Shown piece by piece: positions 1 to 5,439 of a stretch of 5,439 nucleotides of DNA (position 1 is the stretch's first letter; each line of letters starts with the position of its first letter). The translations under genes were made by a program, and so were the position numbers. Origin of the DNA: Comamonadaceae bacterium (lineage in GTDB: Bacteria > Pseudomonadota > Gammaproteobacteria > Burkholderiales > Burkholderiaceae); assembly GCA_947455875.1 (NCBI GenBank), contig CANGSD010000111.1, forward strand, positions 1 through 5,439. Reading direction: 5' to 3'. Below the pieces are notes generated by a model, which saw nothing but the letters and a program-made list of their open reading frames with translations, made no database searches and had not been told where the DNA came from.

Positions 1-1
1 A

Positions 2-388
<387 letters not shown>

Positions 389-450
389 ATTGATTCGATC
401 GCGCTTGATTGCACCCGTGCCCCCCCTTTTGCTGAACAAGAAGCCCCGCC

Positions 451-2871
451 ATGCAATTTCCTGAGTCCTGGTTGCGTGAATTTTGTAACCCTGCGCTGTC
501 GACCCAGCAACTGGCCGATGCGCTCACCATGGGGGGGCTCGAGGTTGAAGAGCTCAAGCCGGTGGCGCCACCGTTTTCCGGCATCGTCGTCGGCGAGATC
601 CGCGAGGCGGTGCAACACCCCAATGCCGATAAGCTGCGCGTGTGCCAGGTCGATGTGGGTCAGGGCAGTCTCCTGAACATTGTTTGCGGCGCGCCCAATG
701 CCCGGGTGGGCATCCGGGTGCCTTGCGCGCTGGTCGGTGCCCAATTGCCTGCGGGCGATAAGACCTTCGAGATCAAGGTGGGCAAGCTGCGCGGCGTCGA
801 AAGCCACGGCATGCTGTGCTCGGCCCGTGAGCTCAAACTCTCCGACGACCATGGCGGTCTGCTGGAGTTGGCCGCCGACGCGCCGCTCGGGCAGGACATC
901 CGGGCCCACCTGAATCTTGACGACACGCTTTTTACCCTCAAGCTCACGCCCAATCTGGCGCACTGCCTGAGCGTGCATGGTGTGGCCCGCGAGGTGTCGG
1001 CCCTGACCGACACCGCCATGCAGGTCCCGCGCATCCAACCTGCTCGCGTCGATGATGACAGCCGCCTGCCGGTCAAGATCAGCGCGCCCGACCTTTGTGG
1101 CCGTTTTTCGGGCCGCGTGATTCGCGGCGTCAACATGCGTGCGGCCACACCGGCTTGGATGGTCGAGCGCCTGGCCCGCTGTGGCCAGCGCTCGGTCAAT
1201 GCCCTGGTCGACATCTCCAATTACGTGATGTTCGAACTCGGCCGGCCCTCGCACATCTTCGACCTCGACAAAATCCATGGCGGCCTCGATGTGCGCTGGG
1301 GCCGCGAGGGCGAAAGCCTCAAGCTGCTCAATGGCAACACAGTCACGCTCGATGCCAAGGTGGGTGTGATCGCCGACGACTCCCAGGTCGAGTCGCTGGC
1401 CGGCATCATGGGGGGCGATGCCACGGCTGTCTCGGACGCCACCGTCAACATCTATGTGGAGGCCGCCTTCTGGTGGCCCCGCTCGATTGCAGGCCGTTCG
1501 CGCCGATTCAATTTTTCGACCGACGCCGGCCACCGTTTCGAGCGCGGCGTGGACCCCGCCACCACCGTCGAGCACATCGAGCGCATCACCGAACTGGTGC
1601 TGGCCATCTGCGGCGGCGAGCAGACCCGCTGCGGCCCCATCGATGACCAGCAGGTCAATGTACCGGTACCCGCCCCGGTGACCCTGCGCGTGGCACGCGC
1701 TTGCAAGGTTATTGGCATGCCCCTGACGCAGGCACAGTGCGCTCAGGCCCTCAAGCGCCTGGGCCTGCCTGTGCAGGAAGGGCAGGGCGAGTTGACCGTC
1801 ACGCCGCCGAGCTACCGCTTTGACCTGCAGATCGAGGAAGACCTGATCGAAGAGGTGGTGCGCATGGTCGGCTACGACGCGCTGCCCCAGACGCCGCCCC
1901 TGGCCCCCACCAGCGCCAGGCTGCGGCCGGAGTCCGAGCGCAGCGCCTTTGCCTTGCGGCGCAGCTTGGCTGCTCTGGGTTACCAGGAGACCATCAACTT
2001 CAGCTTCGTGCAGGAGCGCTGGGAGCATGAACTGGCCGGCAATCCGGACCCGATTCGCCTGCTCAACCCGATCGCCAGCCAGATGAGCGTGATGCGCTCC
2101 TCGCTGATCGGCTCGCTGCTGCAGGTGCTCAAGTTCAACCAGGACCGCAAGGCCGCGCGCGTGCGGGTGTTTGAACTGGGCCGGGTGTTCCTGCGCGACG
2201 CCAGCGTGGCGGGCAGCGACAGCACGGTCGCTGGCTTTCACCAGCCCATGCGCGTGGCTGGACTGGCCTGTGGGCCGCTTGATGCAGCCGGGTGGGCCAA
2301 CGACACGCGCTTGGTTGACTTTTTTGACCTCAAGGGCGACCTCGAAGCGCTGCTGGCGCCGGTGCAGGCCGTTTTTGCGCCAGTAGAGCATCCCGCCTTG
2401 CATCCGGGTCGCAGCGCCAGTGTGAGCGTCAATGGGCGTTCGATTGGCGTGGTCGGTCAGTTGCATCCGCGCTGGCGCCAAGCCTATGAACTCACGCAGG
2501 CGCCGGTCTTGTTCGAGCTGGATCTCGACGCGCTCTTGCAGCGCCCGATGCCCGCGTTTTCTGCGGTCAGCCGCCAGCAACCAGTTGAGCGCGACATCGC
2601 GGTCATCGTGGCCGAAGCCGTGACCCATGCCGACCTGATGGCTCAAATTCACGCTGCGCCCACCCAGGGGCTGCTGCGCTCGGCCACGCTGTTTGACATC
2701 TACCGGCCCAAAGAGGCCGGTGCCGGCCTGTCGATGGGCGAAAAGAGTCTGGCCGTCAGGCTGGTGCTCAGCGACGAGCAAGCTACACTGACCGACGAGC
2801 AGATCGAACAGGCTGTGCGCGCCATCGTTGAGCGTTTGAGCAGCCAACTCGGCGCTCGCCTGCGGGCCTGA
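451..2871 (+). CDS. pheT: Phenylalanine--tRNA ligase beta subunit
   Basis: Large subunit of phenylalanyl-tRNA synthetase. It binds tRNA-Phe, completes the heterotetramer and hydrolyses mischarged Tyr-tRNA-Phe. It has 806 residues (E. coli about 795), so it is full length. Domains in order: an N-terminal segment ending TMGGLEVEE (27-34); an OB-fold tRNA-binding domain at about 42-152 ([33 protein letters not shown]); the B3/B4 editing domain at about 215-370 ([25 protein letters not shown] with His268, then LAGIMGGD and HRFERGVDP); the B5 domain at about 408-478 ([22 protein letters not shown]); a catalytic-like core at about 490-690 ([21 protein letters not shown]); and a C-terminal anticodon-binding ferredoxin-like domain at about 702-800 ([27 protein letters not shown]). 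The ATG at 451 is preceded by AAGAAG at 438-443 with a 7-base spacer, an acceptable Shine-Dalgarno. It lies between pheS and ihfA on the same strand, probably in one operon. Nothing is broken. Confidence 0.98.
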   Translation: MQFPESWLREFCNPALSTQQLADALTMGGLEVEELKPVAPPFSGIVVGEIREAVQHPNADKLRVCQVDVGQGSLLNIVCGAPNARVGIRVPCALVGAQLPAGDKTFEIKVGKLRGVESHGMLCSARELKLSDDHGGLLELAADAPLGQDIRAHLNLDDTLFTLKLTPNLAHCLSVHGVAREVSALTDTAMQVPRIQPARVDDDSRLPVKISAPDLCGRFSGRVIRGVNMRAATPAWMVERLARCGQRSVNALVDISNYVMFELGRPSHIFDLDKIHGGLDVRWGREGESLKLLNGNTVTLDAKVGVIADDSQVESLAGIMGGDATAVSDATVNIYVEAAFWWPRSIAGRSRRFNFSTDAGHRFERGVDPATTVEHIERITELVLAICGGEQTRCGPIDDQQVNVPVPAPVTLRVARACKVIGMPLTQAQCAQALKRLGLPVQEGQGELTVTPPSYRFDLQIEEDLIEEVVRMVGYDALPQTPPLAPTSARLRPESERSAFALRRSLAALGYQETINFSFVQERWEHELAGNPDPIRLLNPIASQMSVMRSSLIGSLLQVLKFNQDRKAARVRVFELGRVFLRDASVAGSDSTVAGFHQPMRVAGLACGPLDAAGWANDTRLVDFFDLKGDLEALLAPVQAVFAPVEHPALHPGRSASVSVNGRSIGVVGQLHPRWRQAYELTQAPVLFELDLDALLQRPMPAFSAVSRQQPVERDIAVIVAEAVTHADLMAQIHAAPTQGLLRSATLFDIYRPKEAGAGLSMGEKSLAVRLVLSDEQATLTDEQIEQAVRAIVERLSSQLGARLRA

Positions 2872-2907
2872 GTCACCGACCCGCCCCAACCCCTGATTGC
2901 GACCGCC

Positions 2908-3231
2908 ATGGAACTGTCTGTTGAAAGCCTGGAAACGCCAGCACTGACCAAGGCCCATCTGGCCGAACTCCTGTTCGACCAGATCGGTCTGAACAAACGC
3001 GAGTCCAAGGACATGGTCGATGCCTTTTTCAACCTGATCGGCGACAGCCTGGTTGAGGGGCAGGACGTCAAGATCTCGAGTTTTGGCAATTTCCAGATTC
3101 GCACCAAGGCCCCGCGCCCCGGTCGCAACCCCCGAACCGGCGAGGAAATCCCGATCGAGGCCCGTCGAGTGGTGACCTTTCATGCCAGCCACAAGCTCAA
3201 GGAACAGATCCAGGGCCCTGCCCAAGCTTGA
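2908..3231 (+). CDS. ihfA: Integration host factor alpha subunit
   Basis: IHF-alpha pairs with IHF-beta (encoded elsewhere) to bend DNA sharply at specific sites. It serves recombination, replication and sigma-54 promoters. The 107-residue product is a HU/IHF-fold protein: N-terminal helices ([26 protein letters not shown]), then the family signature [24 protein letters not shown] over about 58-81. By alignment with E. coli IHF-alpha, Pro75 in RPGRNP corresponds to the intercalating Pro65. [13 protein letters not shown] closes the fold. E. coli IHF-alpha is 99 residues and begins MALTKAE. Here about ten extra residues ([10 protein letters not shown]) precede the equivalent PALTKAH, a longer N-terminus I associate with Burkholderiales. 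The ATG at 2908 has no clear Shine-Dalgarno; it lies 36 bases after the pheT stop, which suggests read-through from pheT. pheT-ihfA adjacency is conserved in proteobacteria. Alternatives such as HU are unlikely given RPGRNP and the context. Confidence 0.95.
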   Translation: MELSVESLETPALTKAHLAELLFDQIGLNKRESKDMVDAFFNLIGDSLVEGQDVKISSFGNFQIRTKAPRPGRNPRTGEEIPIEARRVVTFHASHKLKEQIQGPAQA

Positions 3232-3255
3232 GGCCGGTCCTTTTGGACGAGCTTG
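3223..3255 (+). other. Imperfect stem-loop at the ihfA stop, not a clear terminator
   Basis: CAAGCT (3223-3228) can pair with AGCTTG (3250-3255). Within it GTCC (3237-3240) pairs with GGAC (3245-3248) around a TTTT loop. The ihfA stop TGA lies just inside the outer stem. The next bases are C and then eight A residues (3257-3264), not the T tract expected after an intrinsic terminator on the + strand. It may protect a 3' end or pause polymerase. The unpaired stretch between the stems makes it weak. Confidence 0.3.
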
Positions 3256-3278
3256 CAAAAAAAATTGTGCGCCGTCAA

Positions 3279-3307
3279 TTGCGCTGCGCGTGAACTTCAA
3301 GTAGATT
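3279..3307 (+). promoter_or_regulatory. Possible sigma-70 promoter for the merR-like gene
   Basis: TTGCGC (3279-3284) and TAGATT (3302-3307) are separated by 17 bases, giving 3/6 and 4/6 matches to the -35 and -10 consensus. Transcription would begin near 3314 and leave a leader of about 18 bases. The A8 tract at 3257-3264 lies where an upstream (UP) element for RNA polymerase alpha would sit. The -10 lies inside the palindrome AGTAG-ATTC-CTACT (3300-3313). The individual matches are modest and the spacing is the best argument. If wrong, merR would be transcribed from the pheST-ihfA operon. Confidence 0.35.
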
Positions 3308-3313
3308 CCTACT
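3300..3313. promoter_or_regulatory. Inverted repeat AGTAG-N4-CTACT, candidate operator
   Basis: A perfect 5-bp inverted repeat with a 4-base spacer lies 19 bases before the merR ATG and overlaps the candidate -10 element. MerR-family proteins bind dyad operators and several regulate their own genes, so this could be an autoregulatory site. MerR operators usually lie in an overlong spacer between -35 and -10, whereas here the spacer is a normal 17 bases. A 5-bp arm can arise by chance. Confidence 0.25.
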
Positions 3314-3331
3314 CCCCTTGTCGCGCCGGTG

Positions 3332-3805
3332 ATGCAATTGGAGACGCTCCTTCCCCCCATTCCTGCCAAACGCTACTTCACCATTGGTGAGGTGGGCGAG
3401 TTGTGCGGCGTCAAGCCGCATGTGCTGCGCTACTGGGAGCAGGAGTTCGCCCAGCTCAAGCCCATGAAGCGGCGGGGCAATCGGCGCTATTACCAGCACC
3501 ATGAGGTGCTCATGATTCGCCGCATCCGTGACTTGCTCTACGAGCAGGGCTTCACCATCAGCGGCGCTCGTAATAAATTGCAGGAGTTCGCGCAGGCCGA
3601 ACGTGACAGCCGGCGCAGCGGCCCGGTGGTCGGCCAAGGCGCTGCCCTCGACCAGGCGCAGCCGATGGAGCCTTTTCAAGACACCAGTTTCAATGCGGTG
3701 GCCGCCAGCTTTTCGGCCATGTCGATTGAAGGCATCGAACTGATGCGCCGTGAACTCGGTGAGATCCGCAAGCTCCTGAGCGCAGAAGCACAGCTGGTGC
3801 ACTGA
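3332..3805 (+). CDS. MerR-family transcriptional regulator, conserved neighbour of ihfA
   Basis: Small cytoplasmic DNA-binding protein of 157 residues. A MerR-type winged helix-turn-helix fills about residues 16-86: YFTIGEVGELCGVKPHVLRYWEQEF (recognition helix region), then KPMKRRGNRRYYQHHEVLMIRRIRDLLYEQGFTISGARNKL. The LRYWEQEF and QLKPMKRRGNRRYY blocks resemble the MlrA/CarH-like branch. The only cysteine is in the helix-turn-helix, so the C-terminal metal-binding cysteines of MerR, CueR or SoxR are absent. The tail (about 88-157) is low in recognisable motifs; its last 30 residues (MSIEGIELMRRELGEIRKLL) look like an amphipathic helix suited to dimerisation. No ligand domain is visible. The start is ATG 3332; GTG 3329 is immediately adjacent in frame and would add one residue. 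Neither has a clear Shine-Dalgarno. Its place after ihfA is recurrent in proteobacteria, but I know of no firm target, so no symbol is given. Confidence 0.9.
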   Translation: MQLETLLPPIPAKRYFTIGEVGELCGVKPHVLRYWEQEFAQLKPMKRRGNRRYYQHHEVLMIRRIRDLLYEQGFTISGARNKLQEFAQAERDSRRSGPVVGQGAALDQAQPMEPFQDTSFNAVAASFSAMSIEGIELMRRELGEIRKLLSAEAQLVH

Positions 3806-3812
3806 AGCAGGC

Positions 3813-3827
3813 TATAATTTGGCGCTT
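3813..3827 (+). promoter_or_regulatory. Promoter -10 and GC-rich discriminator of tRNA-Pro
   Basis: A perfect TATAAT (3813-3818) begins eight bases after the merR stop and ends ten bases before the tRNA. No good -35 is present: at 17-base spacing it would be ACAGCT (3790-3795), inside the merR coding end. The discriminator GGCGC (3821-3825) is GC-rich, as at stable-RNA promoters under stringent control. The start would be near 3825, leaving only a few bases of leader for RNase P to remove. The -10 is convincing; stringent control is inferred. Confidence 0.7.
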
Positions 3828-3904
3828 CGGTGTGTGGCGCAGCCTGGTAGCGCACTTGCATGGGGTGCAAGGGGTCGAAGGTTCGAATCCTTTCACACCG
3901 ACCA
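3828..3904 (+). tRNA. tRNA-Pro (anticodon GGG)
   Basis: A 77-base tRNA that folds fully by hand. The acceptor CGGTGTG (3828-3834) pairs with CACACCG (3894-3900). The D arm is GCGC/GCGC with loop AGCCTGGTA. The anticodon stem CTTGC/GCAAG encloses loop ATGGGGT, with anticodon GGG at 3862-3864. The variable region is GGGTC. The T arm GAAGG/CCTTT has one G-U pair and loop TTCGAAT. Discriminator A (3901) and CCA (3902-3904) are encoded. The anticodon reads CCC and, by wobble, CCU proline codons. The promoter lies immediately upstream and a terminator-like hairpin begins eight bases downstream, so it appears to be a single-gene transcription unit. No intron or mismatch is seen. Confidence 0.98.
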
Positions 3905-3911
3905 TTTTCTT

Positions 3912-3947
3912 CAAAGCCCGTAGTCTCTGACGCGGGCTTTGTTGCTT
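3912..3947 (+). terminator. Rho-independent terminator after tRNA-Pro
   Basis: The arms CAAAGCCCG (3912-3920) and CGGGCTTTG (3933-3941) form a perfect 9-bp stem around a 12-base loop. The TTT at the end of the right arm and the following GTTGCTT give a short, interrupted U tract, so termination may be moderate. It starts eight bases after the CCA end, the normal place for a tRNA terminator, and could also stop any transcript coming through merR. Confidence 0.7.
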
Positions 3948-3954
3948 GGCAACA
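3940..3954. repeat. Second small hairpin abutting the terminator
   Basis: TGTTGC (3940-3945) pairs with GCAACA (3949-3954) around a 3-base TTG loop. It shares bases 3940-3941 with the right arm of the preceding terminator stem, so both cannot close completely at once. It may reinforce 3' end protection or be chance. No T tract follows. Confidence 0.35.
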
Positions 3955-4142
3955 GATAAGCTTGCTTCTGACGTCAATCCCTGGATCGACGGGTCACGAA
4001 TTGCTACATAATTAGCCGTTTTTTACTCGGGCAACCGGCTTGTTCACCCTCAACTCTTTCTTGGGCCACCCAGGTCGTTGCCAAGTCTTTGGCGCCCCAT
4101 TCATGGCTCGCTCGGTTCTTGCGCTCGACCCTTCCTAGCCGT
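3955..4142. other. Spacer with no clear protein gene between tRNA-Pro and the outer membrane channel gene
   Basis: Together with the terminator this leaves about 240 bases without a recognisable protein gene. It holds the 8-bp palindrome TGACGTCA (3969-3976); an AT-rich patch GCTA-CATAAT-TAGC (4003-4016) in which a -10-like hexamer sits in the loop of a 4-bp inverted repeat; a T6 tract (4019-4024); and two small hairpins, TGGG-CCA-CCCA (4062-4072) and GCCAA-GTCT-TTGGC (4080-4093). An 11-codon frame (4103-4138) ends four bases before the next gene. The promoter of the channel gene is probably here, but no -35 pairs well with the CATAAT. Base composition is lower in G+C than in the flanking genes. 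Confidence 0.5.
4007..4012 (+). promoter_or_regulatory. Possible -10 element for the outer membrane channel gene
   Basis: CATAAT matches the sigma-70 -10 consensus at 5/6 and lies in the most AT-rich part of the spacer, about 130 bases before the start codon. It is flanked by GCTA and TAGC, a 4-bp inverted repeat. No recognisable -35 exists at 16-18 bases upstream (GATCGA at 17). If used, transcription would start near 4019 within the T6 tract and give a 5' leader of about 125 bases, with two small hairpins in it. Confidence 0.3.
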
Positions 4143-5439
4143 ATGCGTTTTGATCAAGCTCTCCGGTCTTGGGTGACTGGCCTGACGGTCGGCCTGCTCG
4201 TCCTGCCGGCGTCGGCGGGCACCATGATCGATCTGCTCAATCTGTCCTTTGCGGGCAACCCTCTGCTGCAAAGTCAGGCGCAACTGGTGCGGGCCTCACA
4301 GGCGGAGGTCAAGGGCGCCAACTGGCAGTTTTTCCCCACCCCCTCGGTGTCGGTCGAGCAGGTCAACGCGTCTCAGCAAGACACCTCTTACAACAGCAAG
4401 GACGGCCGGGTGGTGACCTTCCGCCTGCAGCAGCCCTTGTGGACAGGCGGACGATTGACTGCCGGTGTCGCCCGCGCCGAAGCGGCCGCATTGGTGGCTC
4501 AGGCCCAAATGGAAGAGACACGTCAGCAACTGGCCTTGCGCACCATCCAGGTCTGGGGTGAATGGAAGGCGGGCCAGGAAAAGTCGCTCGCCCTGCAAGA
4601 CAGTGTGCAAACGCACCAGCGGCTGTCGGCCTTGATTCTTCGCCGGGTCGATGGCGGTGTGTCTGCCGTGGCCGATGGCGTGCTGGCGCAGGGGCGCCTG
4701 GAGCAGACACGGGGTGATGCCACAGCCGCGCAGACTCAACTTGCTTCTGCCTTGGCGCGCCTTGAGCAACTGACGGGCAAGCGAATGGCCCCCGATCAAA
4801 TGGCCGACTATGTGGTGCGTCCGGTTGAGCCTGTGGGTGAACTGCCTGGGCTGATTGAGCGCGCTTGGCGCAACAGCCCCACGGCGCTCAAACTGCAGGC
4901 CCAGATCAAGCAGCAGGAAATGGAAGTGCAGATCCGCAAGGCGCAGATGTTGCCCGAGGTCTACGCCCGCGCCGAGCACCAGCAAGGCAGTTTTGCCGCC
5001 TCCGGCCCCAGTTCGTCCAACCGGTTTTTCATTGGCTTGTCGGCCACCCCCGGCGCTGGCCTGTCGGCCCTCTCGGGTGTGGATTCCGCAATTGCCCGTT
5101 TGCAGGCCCTGCAAGCCGAAGAGGAATCGGCCCGCCGCAACCTGATCGAGCAGATCAGCCTGGAGCACGTGTCCGTGACCACTCAGGCGCTGCGGCGAGC
5201 GAGCTTGCTCTCAGGCCTGGCCTCGACCCAGGCCATGGTGGAATCCTGGGACCGTCAATTTCTCGCCGGCCGCAAGACCTGGGTGGAGGTCATGAACGCG
5301 GCGCGCGAACTGGCTCAGGCGCAAACGGCGCTGGCGGAAGTCGAAGCGGCCTACGTGGTTTCGAGCTGGCGACTGGCCGTCTTGTCCGAGGGCGTGCCGG
5401 CCATCCTGTCTGGTTTGAGCGCACCCATTAACGCCCCGC
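4143..5439 (+). CDS. TolC-family outer membrane channel, LapE/AggA-like type I secretion component (cut by right edge)
   Basis: Outer membrane efflux/secretion channel that spans the periplasm as a trimer and works with an inner-membrane ABC transporter and a membrane fusion protein. The frame is open from ATG 4143 to the window edge, 432 codons without a stop. Residues 1-25 form a signal peptide: positive n-region, hydrophobic VTGLTVGLLVLP, and probable cleavage after LPASA. Two outer-membrane-efflux repeats follow, at about 28-213 and 234-415, each rich in Ala, Gln and Leu helices. The first contains QPLWTGGRL (97-105), the second FIGLSATPGAGLSAL (296-310), and FLAGRKTWVEVMNAARE (373-389) follows. 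The PGAGLSA and AGRKTW-VMNA-RE blocks are typical of the LapE/AggA branch that exports giant adhesins, more than of multidrug efflux TolC. The family is about 440-460 residues, so little should be missing. No Shine-Dalgarno precedes ATG 4143. In-frame TTG codons at 4089 and 4119 are alternative starts, and ATG 4224 would remove the signal peptide. Confidence 0.88.
   Translation, partial: MRFDQALRSWVTGLTVGLLVLPASAGTMIDLLNLSFAGNPLLQSQAQLVRASQAEVKGANWQFFPTPSVSVEQVNASQQDTSYNSKDGRVVTFRLQQPLWTGGRLTAGVARAEAAALVAQAQMEETRQQLALRTIQVWGEWKAGQEKSLALQDSVQTHQRLSALILRRVDGGVSAVADGVLAQGRLEQTRGDATAAQTQLASALARLEQLTGKRMAPDQMADYVVRPVEPVGELPGLIERAWRNSPTALKLQAQIKQQEMEVQIRKAQMLPEVYARAEHQQGSFAASGPSSSNRFFIGLSATPGAGLSALSGVDSAIARLQALQAEEESARRNLIEQISLEHVSVTTQALRRASLLSGLASTQAMVESWDRQFLAGRKTWVEVMNAARELAQAQTALAEVEAAYVVSSWRLAVLSEGVPAILSGLSAPINAP

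Noticed and set aside
3223..3264. Intrinsic terminator after ihfA
   Set aside because: The hairpin is followed by A8, not T residues, on the + strand. On the minus strand the T run would precede the hairpin, so it fits neither direction.
3257..3270. IHF-binding site near the A8 tract (ihfA autoregulation)
   Set aside because: AAA-N4-TTGTGC agrees only partly with YAANNNNTTGATW: the last three bases and the first pyrimidine do not match.
3880..3904. tRNA-Pro 3' end as an integration site for a genomic island
   Set aside because: No second copy of the tRNA 3' end, no integrase and no composition shift is visible downstream within the window. It remains only a possible site.
3690..3977. Minus-strand frame of 95 codons containing GVKGFEPSTPCTPCK
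   Set aside because: This peptide is the reverse-strand translation of the tRNA-Pro gene, a well-known source of spurious hypothetical proteins.
4296..5168. Minus-strand frame of 290 codons within the channel gene
   Set aside because: Antisense shadow. The + strand frame has a signal peptide, efflux repeats and family motifs.
4865..5431. Plus-strand frame of 188 codons in another phase
   Set aside because: Overlaps the channel gene out of phase, is rich in Arg/Gly/Pro, and resembles no family.

Overview
The window looks like an ordinary chromosomal segment of a GC-rich betaproteobacterium, most likely order Burkholderiales and perhaps Comamonadaceae. This rests on protein resemblance, on the order pheS-pheT-ihfA-merR followed by a proline tRNA, and on strong G/C preference at third codon positions. 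It was judged by eye, without a database search. All genes are on the + strand.

Bases 1-3805 form a compact housekeeping block. It holds the 3' end of pheS (cut by the left edge), complete pheT, complete ihfA and a small MerR-type regulator. PheS and PheT are the two subunits of phenylalanyl-tRNA synthetase. IHF-alpha is a DNA-bending architectural protein. The MerR-like gene is a recurrent neighbour of ihfA with no assigned target. The gap between pheS and pheT is 80 bases and that between pheT and ihfA is 36 bases, consistent with one transcript. The 100-base gap before merR holds an A8 tract and a possible separate promoter.

Bases 3813-3954 form a stable-RNA unit: a perfect TATAAT, a GC-rich discriminator, tRNA-Pro(GGG) with encoded CCA, and a hairpin that probably terminates it. 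About 200 bases without a clear protein gene follow (3942-4142). They hold a second small hairpin, an 8-bp palindrome, an AT-rich promoter-like patch and a T6 tract.

From 4143 to the right edge runs a long open frame with no stop inside the window. It encodes a TolC-family outer membrane channel with a signal peptide, most like the LapE/AggA-type proteins that export large adhesins with a type I secretion ABC transporter and membrane fusion protein. Its last residues and its partners lie beyond the window. This is where an accessory system, probably adhesin or biofilm secretion, appears to begin. I see no transposon, CRISPR array, phage gene or clearly new system here. The most useful leads are the export gene at the right edge and the regulatory structures before merR, the tRNA and the channel gene.
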